Part shown: positions 6,906 to 13,218 of the stretch, piece by piece | Position numbering within the stretch: position 1 is the stretch's first letter | Layout of the letters: every line of letters starts with the position of its first letter | Assembly: GCA_050011895.1 (NCBI GenBank) | Contig: JBEKIF010000102.1 | Coordinates: 1 to 13,854 of the forward strand | From: DATBGO01 sp050011895 | Lineage (GTDB): Bacteria; Actinomycetota; Actinomycetes; Streptosporangiales; Streptosporangiaceae | Direction of reading: 5' to 3' | Length of the DNA stretch: 13,854 bases | Notes under the pieces: generated by a model | Told to the model about the DNA's origin: nothing | Seen by the model: only the letters and a program-made list of their open reading frames with translations | Database searches by the model: none | Program-made: the position numbers and the translations under genes

Positions 6906-7606
6906 CACTCTGGTCCCACGTAGCGGTAACCGGATCCGGGAACCGTCTCGATCGGCGAGCCGGACGCGCAGGCCTCGCCGAGCTTGCCGCTCAGCTGCTT
7001 CATGGCGGCGGCCAGCTTCGCGGTGCCGTCGGCGGGCCGCTCGGTGCGCTTCGGATCGCCCCATGCCTGCTGGCGCAGTTCCTCGACGGACATCGCCTGG
7101 CCGGTGTGCCGCACCAGAGCGGCGAGCAGCCGGACCTCGCCCGGCGTCAGCGCCACCGGCTGGTCGTCCACCAGGACCCGCTGGGCCACGAACGCCAGCT
7201 CTACCCGGCCATCGTCGTACACCTCGAGATCCGGGCGGCCGGATCGGCGGCGCCGCAGCAGCGCCCGGACCCGCGCCAGCAGTTCCGCATTGCCGAACGG
7301 CTTGGTGAGGTGGTCGTCCGCGCCTGCCTGCAGGCCGCGGACCTTCTCGGACAGCTGGCCATGGGCGGTGAGCATCAGCACGGGCACGTCGCTGGCGGCC
7401 CGGATCCGGTCCAGCACTTCCCAGCCATCCAGCGTCGGCAGCCCCACGTCGAGCAGCACCGCGTCCGGCCCCTCGTTATGGAAGACGCGCAGGCCATCCC
7501 GGCCGTCGGCGGCAGCCGACACCTCGAAGCCGGCCCGCTGCAGCACGATCTCGATGGCCCGGGCGATGTCCGGATCGTCCTCGATGCACAGGATCTGGGC
7601 GCTCAT
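6905..7606 (-). CDS. OmpR/PhoB-type DNA-binding response regulator
   Basis: 233 residues. The receiver (1-118) has IEDD at 8-11, phosphoacceptor Asp53 in VLLDVGLP, the MLTAH switch and the KPF lysine near 102. A C-terminal winged helix (about 135-230) has LTPGEVRLLAALVRH, the VEELRQQAW recognition region and GSGYRYVG at the end, the usual wing hairpin. It should bind tandem DNA sites after phosphorylation by the kinase encoded immediately upstream. The ATG overlaps the kinase stop as ATGA, and the stop overlaps the receiver-PIG-L start. This shows a three-gene signalling cassette with one DNA-binding and one enzymatic output. The recognition helix segment (QQAWGDPKRTERPADGTAKL) departs somewhat from the classic family pattern. 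Confidence 0.94.
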   Translation of the reverse strand: MSAQILCIEDDPDIARAIEIVLQRAGFEVSAAADGRDGLRVFHNEGPDAVLLDVGLPTLDGWEVLDRIRAASDVPVLMLTAHGQLSEKVRGLQAGADDHLTKPFGNAELLARVRALLRRRRSGRPDLEVYDDGRVELAFVAQRVLVDDQPVALTPGEVRLLAALVRHTGQAMSVEELRQQAWGDPKRTERPADGTAKLAAAMKQLSGKLGEACASGSPIETVPGSGYRYVGPE

Positions 7607-10113
7607 GGGCTCACCGGCAGGTAGACGCTGAAGGTGGTGCCGCTGCCGAGCGTGCTCCGCACCTCGACGTGGCCGCCGTGCAGCTCGGTGATGACCTTGA
7701 CGATGGACAGCCCGAGGCCTGTTCCCGGCCGGCCGTCGGCGGCGGCATTGGAGGCCCGGACGAACCGGCTGAACAGCTTGTCGATATCGCCGGGCGGGAT
7801 GCCGATCCCCTGATCGGTCACATCGATCCGCCAGGCCTTCCCGTCGCAGGCGGCGGTGATCGCGACCCGGCCGCCGTCGCCAGAGAACTTGACGGCGTTA
7901 GAGAGCAGGTTCTCGAGGATCTGCTGGAGCTTGAGCTGATCCGCGTGCAGCAGCGGGCCGTCTTCGGCGTCGACGTCCACCACGATGCCGCGCGCGGCCG
8001 CGGACGCCGACCCGGCGCGGACCGTCTCGTCGATCAGCCCGGGAATCGACACGGCGGCCTTATCGAGCGGCAGGACCCCGGCCTCCGCCCGGCTCAGCAG
8101 CAGCAGGTCGCCGACGAGCCGGAGCAGCCGTTCGGCGTTCCTGCGGATGATGCCCAGCGACTCAGTCGTCTCGTCCTCGAGCCGCTGCTCACCATCGAGG
8201 ATCAGCTCGGTGAACGAGACGATCGAGGTGAGCGGGCTCCTGAGCTCATGCGACATGGTGGCCAGGAACTGGCTCTTGGCCTCATCGAGTTCCTGCAGCC
8301 TGACGTTCTGCCCGGCCAGCCGCTGCTGCGCCTTCTCGGCCGCGTCCCGGGCGCCGAGCTCGGCCTGGAGCAGCCGTTCCCGCTGCGCCTCCAGTGCCTT
8401 GCGCTCCGAGATGTCCCAGAACTGCCAGAGGTCGCCGCGGTACTCGCCCTCGGCGTAGACCGGCCAGTAGTCGCCTTCGATGGCCCGCCCGTCCGCGGCG
8501 CTGAGCTGCTCGCCCTCCGTCGGCTGCCGGCGCTCGCTGAGCCTGGCCGTCCAGCGCATGAACTCAGCCGGATCGGCGAAGGTGCCCTTGACCACGTTGG
8601 CCAGTTTCGCCGCCGAGGTCCCGGCCAGCTGGCTGCCCGGCGACGTGATCCCGAACAGGTCACAGAAGCTGGCGTTGACCTGGGCGATCTGGCCGTCCTC
8701 ATCGCGCACCATGATCGCCGGGATCGCGTTCGCGATCAGGCTGTTGAGGCGCTCGGTCTGGTCGGCGAGGCTGCGCCGTGCCGCCCGCTCAGCGGCCAGC
8801 AGCCGTTCCCGGTCTTCCTCGGCCCGCTTGCGGGCGGTCACGTCGGTGAGGGCGGCCAGGAAGCCGGCCGGCAGGCCTTCCGAGGTCAGCAGCGGAACGG
8901 CCGAGGCGTGCACCCAGACCTCGCTGCCGGTAGCGGAGATCAGCCGGCAGTCGGTGCGCAGTTCGGTCCCCCTCGCCGCGGCGACCGCCCACTCGCGCTC
9001 CATCTGCACCGCGTCATCCGGGTGCAGCGCCGTCGACCAGCCGATCCCCAGGGCGTCCGCCTCGGTCATCCCGGTCAGCTCGCACCAGCGGTCGTTGGCG
9101 AAGGTGCACAGGCCGCCGGCGTCCAGCTGCACGATGCCGACCGGGGCCAGCCTGGCGAGGACGCGGAACCGTGCCTCGCTGTCGGTCAGCGCGGCGTGCG
9201 CATGCTCAAGTTCGGTGATGTCGCGCATGAAGCCGCAGAAGTGGACGACGCCGTCGACCGTAATCGGGACGGGGGTCAGCTCGACCATGCGCTCGGTACC
9301 GTCAGCCCGCATCGCCGGATACCGCAGGCTGCCGACATACACGCCGCGGTCACCCGACTCCAGGTAGCTCCGGACGCCGGCCTCGAATTCGGCGCGCTTG
9401 CGCTCGGGGAGCAGCAAGCCGGGCAGGCTGTTGCCCATCACGTCGCAGCGGCTCAGGCCGAACATCTGCTCCGCCGCCGGGTTGAATGTCACGATCCGGC
9501 CATCGGGGCCGGTCACGACGATCGCGTCCGGCGATCCCTCGATCAGTGCCGAGGTCAGGGCCTGGCGCTCGGCGAGTTTCGTCTTGGCGTTGGCATGCCG
9601 GATCTGGGCGGCGACGATCGCGGCGATGGCGTGCGCCATGGACCTGGTTTCCGCGGTCCAGCCTGATCCGTCTCCGATGAGCGCGACCGCGCACAGGCAG
9701 CGATCCTCCGGTGCCGAGTAGGCCATCAGGGCGCTCACGCGGGGCCCGCCTGCCTGCCCGGTCCAGTTGAGCGTCTCCTGGAACGACCTGCCGCGGTGGT
9801 CCTGGCCGGAGCGGGCCGCGGCGATCTCGCTGAGCTCGTCCATCAGCGCGGCGTCGCCGGCCGCGTCCGGCGGATGCGCCGCGAGGACGACCAGCGGCCG
9901 GGCCGCGGTCTGCTGCACGGCCAGCACGGCGCGGCAGCCGAGCGCGGCGCCGACGCGGCCGAGAACGGCCGGCAGCGCGTCAGCCGCATCGGCCGCGTCG
10001 TTGTCGCGCAGGAGCTGCCCGACGGCATACTCGACCAGGCCGGCCGGCTCGGCAGGCGGCATTTCGCCGCCCGCCGCCGGCCCGGCGGCTGCTCTAACCC
10101 GTGAAGCCCCCAT
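7603..10113 (-). CDS. soluble hybrid-sensor histidine kinase, GAF-PAS-PAS-PAS-HisKA-HATPase
   Basis: 836 residues and no membrane span, so the signal is cytosolic. A GAF-like domain occupies about 20-180. Three PAS domains are centred near 194-305 (SPDAIVVTGPDGRIVTFN), 312-435 (APVGIVQLDAG, then ITELEHAH before it) and 455-580 (IPAIMVRDEDGQIAQVN), each ending in a DIT/DVT/DIS-type coiled linker. A coiled coil leads into HisKA with phosphoacceptor His622 in MSHELRSPLTS. HATPase_c shows the N box ENLLSNAVKFS (Asn739), DQGIGIPP and GTGLGLSIVK. All catalytic boxes look intact. No cofactor cysteine or haem motif can be assigned to the PAS domains by eye, so the ligand is unknown. ATG 10113 is used; ATG 10062 is an alternative start removing 17 residues. 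The stop overlaps the regulator start as ATGA. 'Hybrid' is used loosely: no receiver domain is attached to this protein. Confidence 0.94.
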   Translation of the reverse strand: MGASRVRAAAGPAAGGEMPPAEPAGLVEYAVGQLLRDNDAADAADALPAVLGRVGAALGCRAVLAVQQTAARPLVVLAAHPPDAAGDAALMDELSEIAAARSGQDHRGRSFQETLNWTGQAGGPRVSALMAYSAPEDRCLCAVALIGDGSGWTAETRSMAHAIAAIVAAQIRHANAKTKLAERQALTSALIEGSPDAIVVTGPDGRIVTFNPAAEQMFGLSRCDVMGNSLPGLLLPERKRAEFEAGVRSYLESGDRGVYVGSLRYPAMRADGTERMVELTPVPITVDGVVHFCGFMRDITELEHAHAALTDSEARFRVLARLAPVGIVQLDAGGLCTFANDRWCELTGMTEADALGIGWSTALHPDDAVQMEREWAVAAARGTELRTDCRLISATGSEVWVHASAVPLLTSEGLPAGFLAALTDVTARKRAEEDRERLLAAERAARRSLADQTERLNSLIANAIPAIMVRDEDGQIAQVNASFCDLFGITSPGSQLAGTSAAKLANVVKGTFADPAEFMRWTARLSERRQPTEGEQLSAADGRAIEGDYWPVYAEGEYRGDLWQFWDISERKALEAQRERLLQAELGARDAAEKAQQRLAGQNVRLQELDEAKSQFLATMSHELRSPLTSIVSFTELILDGEQRLEDETTESLGIIRRNAERLLRLVGDLLLLSRAEAGVLPLDKAAVSIPGLIDETVRAGSASAAARGIVVDVDAEDGPLLHADQLKLQQILENLLSNAVKFSGDGGRVAITAACDGKAWRIDVTDQGIGIPPGDIDKLFSRFVRASNAAADGRPGTGLGLSIVKVITELHGGHVEVRSTLGSGTTFSVYLPVSP

Positions 10114-10176
10114 GACGCCGCGATCTCACCTGCCCCCGTGACCTCGCGGTTCGCGTGATCCCCTACAGGTTCATCC

Positions 10177-11196
10177 TTACCCGGCCTGTAACGCCCGAAT
10201 CAGGCCGCCGCCTCCCCCGCCGGGCCCGCCCGCAGCTCCGCCGGATCCGTCCCCGCCGCGGCCGGGTCCGTCCCCGGGTCTGGCGAGCCCGGCTGCGGCT
10301 CCGGCTCCGGCCAAGGTTCCGGCTCCGGTTCCAGCTCCAGCTCCAGCCAAGGTTCTGGCTCGGGCCAAAGTTCCGGCTCCAGTTCCGGCTCCGGTCAATG
10401 GCAGGAGCCGGGGGCGCTTGGGCGGGATTCCGTCGCCGGCCGATACCCCGCGCAGCCGCCGGACCAGCCAGGGCGTCGCATGCTCACGGGCCCACCTCGC
10501 ATCGCTCCCTCGCGCCGTCAGCCAGGTCGCCGACCTGGACAGCGCCGACCTGGACAGCCAGGGGCCGGCCACCGGCCGGGCGGGCAGCGGCTCCCGCCAG
10601 TCCTCGCTGACCTCCGCGCCGATCACCTCACTGGCCAGCAGCGCCACCCGGCGGTGGCCGTCGGCGGCCAGGTGCAGCCGGTCCGGGCTCCACGCCCGGG
10701 GATCGGTCAGCATGCTCATCGTCCACAGGTCGCCGAGCTGGCAGCCGCGGCGGCTAGCGATCGCGCGCAAGTGCATGTTGAACGCGGCCACCTTGCCGCG
10801 GATCAGCCGCAGCACCGGGAAGGCGGACGGGTCGAATCCGGTGAACGCCAGCACCTGGCAGCCGGCCCCGCGCAGCTGCACGACGGCGTCGTCGAACTGC
10901 TGCGCGAGCACGTCAGGGTCGGTGCGGATCCATAGCAGGTCGTTGCCGCCGGCGAAGATGCTGACCAGGTCCGGGCGCAGCGCGATGGCCTGCGGTATCT
11001 GCTCGGCCGCTACCTCCCGGAGCCGTTTGCCCCGGACCGCGAGATTGGCGTAGCGGAAGGCCGGCTGGCCTGCCGCTAGCCGTTCAGCGAACCGGTCAGC
11101 CCAGCCCCGCAAGCTGGTGCCGTCATCGGACGGGTCGCCCATTCCCTCCGTGAAGCTGTCCCCCAGCGCCACGAAGGAGCCAATCCCTGCTCCCAC
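10177..11196 (-). CDS. SGNH/GDSL-type hydrolase with low-complexity C-terminal tail
   Basis: 339 residues. The catalytic domain (1-200) shows all four SGNH blocks: Ser14 in VALGDSFTEG, Gly56 after NLAVRG, Asn85 in GGNDLL and the Asp172/His175 pair in SPDRLHLAADGH. These enzymes are serine esterases or lipases, and many act as O-acetyl-esterases on glycans. No signal peptide is present, so it should act in the cytosol. From about 250 the protein dissolves into Gly/Ala/Thr/Leu repeats (GAGTGAGTLA) and a Gly-rich end, likely disordered. GTG 11196 is preceded by GGGGG at a good eight-base spacing, but that sequence is locked in a hairpin. The 63-base gap to the kinase gene makes a shared transcript possible but unproven. 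Confidence 0.9.
   Translation of the reverse strand: MGAGIGSFVALGDSFTEGMGDPSDDGTSLRGWADRFAERLAAGQPAFRYANLAVRGKRLREVAAEQIPQAIALRPDLVSIFAGGNDLLWIRTDPDVLAQQFDDAVVQLRGAGCQVLAFTGFDPSAFPVLRLIRGKVAAFNMHLRAIASRRGCQLGDLWTMSMLTDPRAWSPDRLHLAADGHRRVALLASEVIGAEVSEDWREPLPARPVAGPWLSRSALSRSATWLTARGSDARWAREHATPWLVRRLRGVSAGDGIPPKRPRLLPLTGAGTGAGTLARARTLAGAGAGTGAGTLAGAGAAAGLARPGDGPGRGGDGSGGAAGGPGGGGGGLIRALQAG
10182..10207 (-). terminator. weak stem-loop at the end of the SGNH gene
   Basis: CGGCCTG (10182-10188) pairs with CAGGCCG (10201-10207) around a 12-base loop. The stem covers the last codons before the SGNH stop at 10177-10179. It is short and has no T-run. It may attenuate read-through into the kinase gene or may be chance in GC-rich DNA. 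Confidence 0.25.
10291..10395 (-). repeat. degenerate short repeats encoding the SGNH tail
   Basis: Variants of GGCTCC/GGTTCC hexamers and a longer unit beginning CCAAGGTTCCGGCTCCGG recur imperfectly across this stretch. They are in frame with the SGNH gene and give Gly-Ala-Thr-Leu runs. Imperfect copies suggest older expansion than the perfect repeats in the PHP gene. Confidence 0.8.
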
Positions 11197-11200
11197 TTAA

Positions 11201-11235
11201 GCTGCCCCCATGTCGGTCAGATCCTGCGGGGCAGC
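11201..11235 (-). promoter_or_regulatory. hairpin enclosing the SGNH ribosome binding site
   Basis: GCTGCCCC (11201-11208) and GGGGCAGC (11228-11235) are perfect 8-base complements with a 19-base loop. In the minus-strand mRNA the 3' arm contains the G-run (11209-11205) that serves as the Shine-Dalgarno sequence, eight bases before GTG 11196. Folding would hide it, so the stem could hold translation low until a factor, ligand or upstream ribosome opens it. The pairing is read directly; regulation is inferred. Confidence 0.5.
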
Positions 11236-11341
11236 CGCTGGCGCCGGTGCAGTGCACCGCGGGGACCGCCCGCAAGCTGACCGCAGTGGACGCGCCGCAC
11301 CGGCGGACTCCTCCGCGGCGGTGCCCGGGCCTCTCCCGCGT

Positions 11342-11390
11342 GTTCACGAGCGCAGCCGTCCTGATTACAGATAGTGTTGTATCCAACTAC
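11342..11390 (-). repeat. 49-bp upstream element, copy 1 (SGNH side)
   Basis: This segment matches 13084-13132 at 40 of 49 positions without gaps, including ATTACAG and TAGTGTT. It is AT-richer than its surroundings. It lies about 146 bases before the SGNH start, similar to the placement of copy 2 before the LCP gene. It is probably a promoter or operator region duplicated with its gene; no unambiguous -35/-10 pair could be assigned. Confidence 0.7.
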
Positions 11391-11542
11391 GGAACGTGCG
11401 GCCGAGCCCCAGCCGCTCTGCCGGCTCCCAGGGCTACGTCTGTGATGGGCTCACCTGGCTGGAGCAATCTGGCCGCTACCCGGCGTCCGTGACCCTGTCC
11501 GCGACCGGGCTGTCTGCGCGAGAACCGCGAGCGTGCCGCCTA

Positions 11543-11818
11543 TTAACGCGGTGCGATCGGGGCCACCGTAAACGGATAGCGCCGCGCGAAGACCGCGACG
11601 GCGTCGTGCCTGATCGCCTCCCATAGCTTCCGGCTGACGTGGCGGTTGAGGCTGACCGCGCTCTGGCCGTCGAAAGTTAGGGTCCGCCGCACGGGCGCGG
11701 ACACGAAGGTGCCCACCTAGCTGCCCAGCAGGCGCCGCCGGGCCCGGCGCTCCTTGGCCGCCCGCCGGGCCCGGTGACCGCCGGCTGCCTGGTCAGCCGG
11801 GCCCGGGTCGTCAGGCAT
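11543..11818 (-). pseudogene. internally deleted copy of the adjacent LCP gene
   Basis: The ATG at 11818 opens a frame MPDDPGPADQAAGG, matching the start of the neighbouring LCP protein (MSDDPGSTDQAGPEQ). It then jumps to its C-terminus: GTFVSAPVRR, GQSAVSLNRHVSRKLWEAI, RHDAVAVFARRYPFTV, APR. About 850 bases of the central catalytic domain are missing. The two ends lie in the same frame over 92 codons but are interrupted by an in-frame TAG near the junction; the end is TAA at 11543-11545. The start lies only 16 bases after the intact gene stop, so this was a tandem duplicate. It cannot be an active LCP enzyme. A short product would need stop readthrough. Confidence 0.88.
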
Positions 11819-11833
11819 CTCCCCTACAGCGGA

Positions 11834-12970
11834 TTATCGCGGCGCGTACGGGGTCACCGTGAACGGATAGCGCCGCGCGAAGGCCGCGACCGCGTCATGC
11901 CTGACCGCCTGCCACATCTTGCGGCTGATGTAGGAGTTCAGGCTTACCGCGCTCTGGCCGTGGAGCGTGAAGGTCCGCGCTACCGGCGCGGACACGAATG
12001 TGCCGGACCTGCCGCCCAGCAGGTGCAGGTGCAGCGCGAGCGATTCAAGCGCGGAGTTGGTGAAGTTGCTGTCCACGCTCAGCGCCTTGGTGAAAGCGTT
12101 CAGGATGCTGAACCCGGCCGTCGGGTCGGTGAGCAGGTGCTCGGCCGCGATCTTGTCCAGGACCGCGCGCAGCAGTGCCTGCTGGCGCAGCACCCGGCCG
12201 TCCTCGCTGAGCGACGTCTGCCGCAGATAGTCGATGGCGGTGGCGCTGGTGAGGTGGTTGATGCCCGGATGGAAGACGACGCCGTCGCTGGTGGTCCACT
12301 CCGGCACGTCGACATTGACGCCGCCGAGCGGCCCGAGCGTCGATGCCAGCCCGTTGAAGTCAACCACCGAGTAGTGGTCGATGCGCACATTGGTCAGCTG
12401 CTCGACGGTCCGGATCAGCAGCGAGGGGCCGCCGAACGGCAGGGCATTCCACAGCTGGGTGACGCCGTGCCCGGGCACGTGCACTAAGGCATTGGGCGGA
12501 ATGGAGACGATTGCCCCGGCTCGCCGGTCAGCGTCGATGTGCACCAGCGCGATCAGGCCGCTCTGGCCCTCGGGCGCGGTGGATGAACCATCCACCCCGC
12601 TGCCGCCGATGTGGGCGGGCACCGTCTCCGACCCGGTCAGCAGGATCGTCATGCTGCGCCTGCTCGCGGCCGGCATCACCGGCTGGTTGGCCGCATCAAG
12701 CCCGACGAACACGTTGGGGATCCGGTGGATGTTGCCGGCCAGGTGATTGACGAGCGCATAGCCGACCCCGGCGACCCCGGCGGCCAGCACGGCCACCGCT
12801 GCGCCCGACGCTAGCGCGATCCGCACGGCGCGCCGCTTACGCCTGCTCCGGCGCGGCTGCTGCGGCGGAGCGGGCGCAAGCCCGGCGCTCCACGGCGGCC
12901 CGCCGCCGGGTCCGGTGGACGCGGGCTGCTCGGGGCCCGCCTGGTCGGTCGAGCCCGGATCGTCAGACAT
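11834..12970 (-). CDS. divergent LytR-CpsA-Psr (LCP) family membrane protein
   Basis: 378 residues: a Pro-rich, basic cytosolic N-terminus (1-49), one membrane span (about 50-75) and an extracellular LCP domain (105-280) plus a C-terminal segment. LCP enzymes transfer lipid-linked polymers such as teichoic acid, capsule or arabinogalactan to peptidoglycan. Recognisable blocks are ALVHIDADRRAGAIVSIPP (141-159), LWNALPFGGPSLLIRTVEQL, IDHYSVVDFNGLASTLGPLG (198-216), FHPGINHL, AIDYLR and RVLRQQALLRAVLDKI. Several normally conserved charged residues are replaced: the Asp of the 'RSDTMML' block is Gly138, and the Arg-Asp of 'SIPRD' is Pro159-Asn160. The second Arg of 'YxRxR' is Thr252. It may have altered or lost catalysis. 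The ATG follows GAGGGG at about eight bases. Confidence 0.88.
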   Translation of the reverse strand: MSDDPGSTDQAGPEQPASTGPGGGPPWSAGLAPAPPQQPRRSRRKRRAVRIALASGAAVAVLAAGVAGVGYALVNHLAGNIHRIPNVFVGLDAANQPVMPAASRRSMTILLTGSETVPAHIGGSGVDGSSTAPEGQSGLIALVHIDADRRAGAIVSIPPNALVHVPGHGVTQLWNALPFGGPSLLIRTVEQLTNVRIDHYSVVDFNGLASTLGPLGGVNVDVPEWTTSDGVVFHPGINHLTSATAIDYLRQTSLSEDGRVLRQQALLRAVLDKIAAEHLLTDPTAGFSILNAFTKALSVDSNFTNSALESLALHLHLLGGRSGTFVSAPVARTFTLHGQSAVSLNSYISRKMWQAVRHDAVAAFARRYPFTVTPYAPR

Positions 12971-13083
12971 CTCTTTGCCCCTCTTGGCCCGGCGCTGTCC
13001 GGTCCGCTGCCAGCCGGACAGCGGACGGCCGACGCTCCGACCGGCGGTTTCCTGTGCGCCTGCGCTCCGGCCTGTCCCCAGGC

Positions 13084-13132
13084 GTTCCCGAGCGAAGCCG
13101 CTCTAATTACAGCTAGTGTTCTACCCGACTAC
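13084..13132 (-). repeat. 49-bp upstream element, copy 2 (LCP side)
   Basis: Partner of the segment at 11342-11390, with 40 of 49 positions identical. It lies 114 bases before the LCP start and about 87 bases before the divergent sugar-dehydratase start, so it could serve either direction. A TAATGT at 13139-13144 just beyond it fits the loose TANNNT -10 pattern on the plus strand, but no good -35 accompanies it. Confidence 0.7.
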
Positions 13133-13218
13133 CGAGAGTAATGTACAGCGGCGCGGGAAAAAAAGCATCGGCATGGCGCCGGCAACTCAGAAGCCGGCCC
13201 GAACGGGGGTGCGCGCGG

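Larger units (their letters stand above)
11197..11542. other. intergenic region without a convincing gene
   Basis: 346 bases separate the SGNH start from the end of the deleted LCP copy. Short open frames here have no ribosome binding site and no recognisable protein. The stretch contains the hairpin next to the SGNH start and one copy of the 49-base element shared with the LCP upstream region, so it is probably the promoter region of the SGNH gene. Bases 11391-11542 show nothing I can name. Confidence 0.7.

Noticed and set aside
7669..9666. Plus-strand open frame of 665 codons opposite the histidine kinase
   Set aside because: The composition is Arg/Pro/Gly/Ala-rich and resembles no protein. 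It arises from GC-rich codon use opposite a clearly coding kinase with complete motifs.
11396..11626. Plus-strand short frames between SGNH and LCP genes
   Set aside because: No ribosome binding site or recognisable product. Part of the stretch is antisense to the deleted LCP copy.
13139..13144. TAATGT as a plus-strand -10 box for the sugar-dehydratase gene
   Set aside because: It fits only the loose TANNNT pattern and the -35 position 17 bases upstream is poor, so it was mentioned but not annotated as a promoter.
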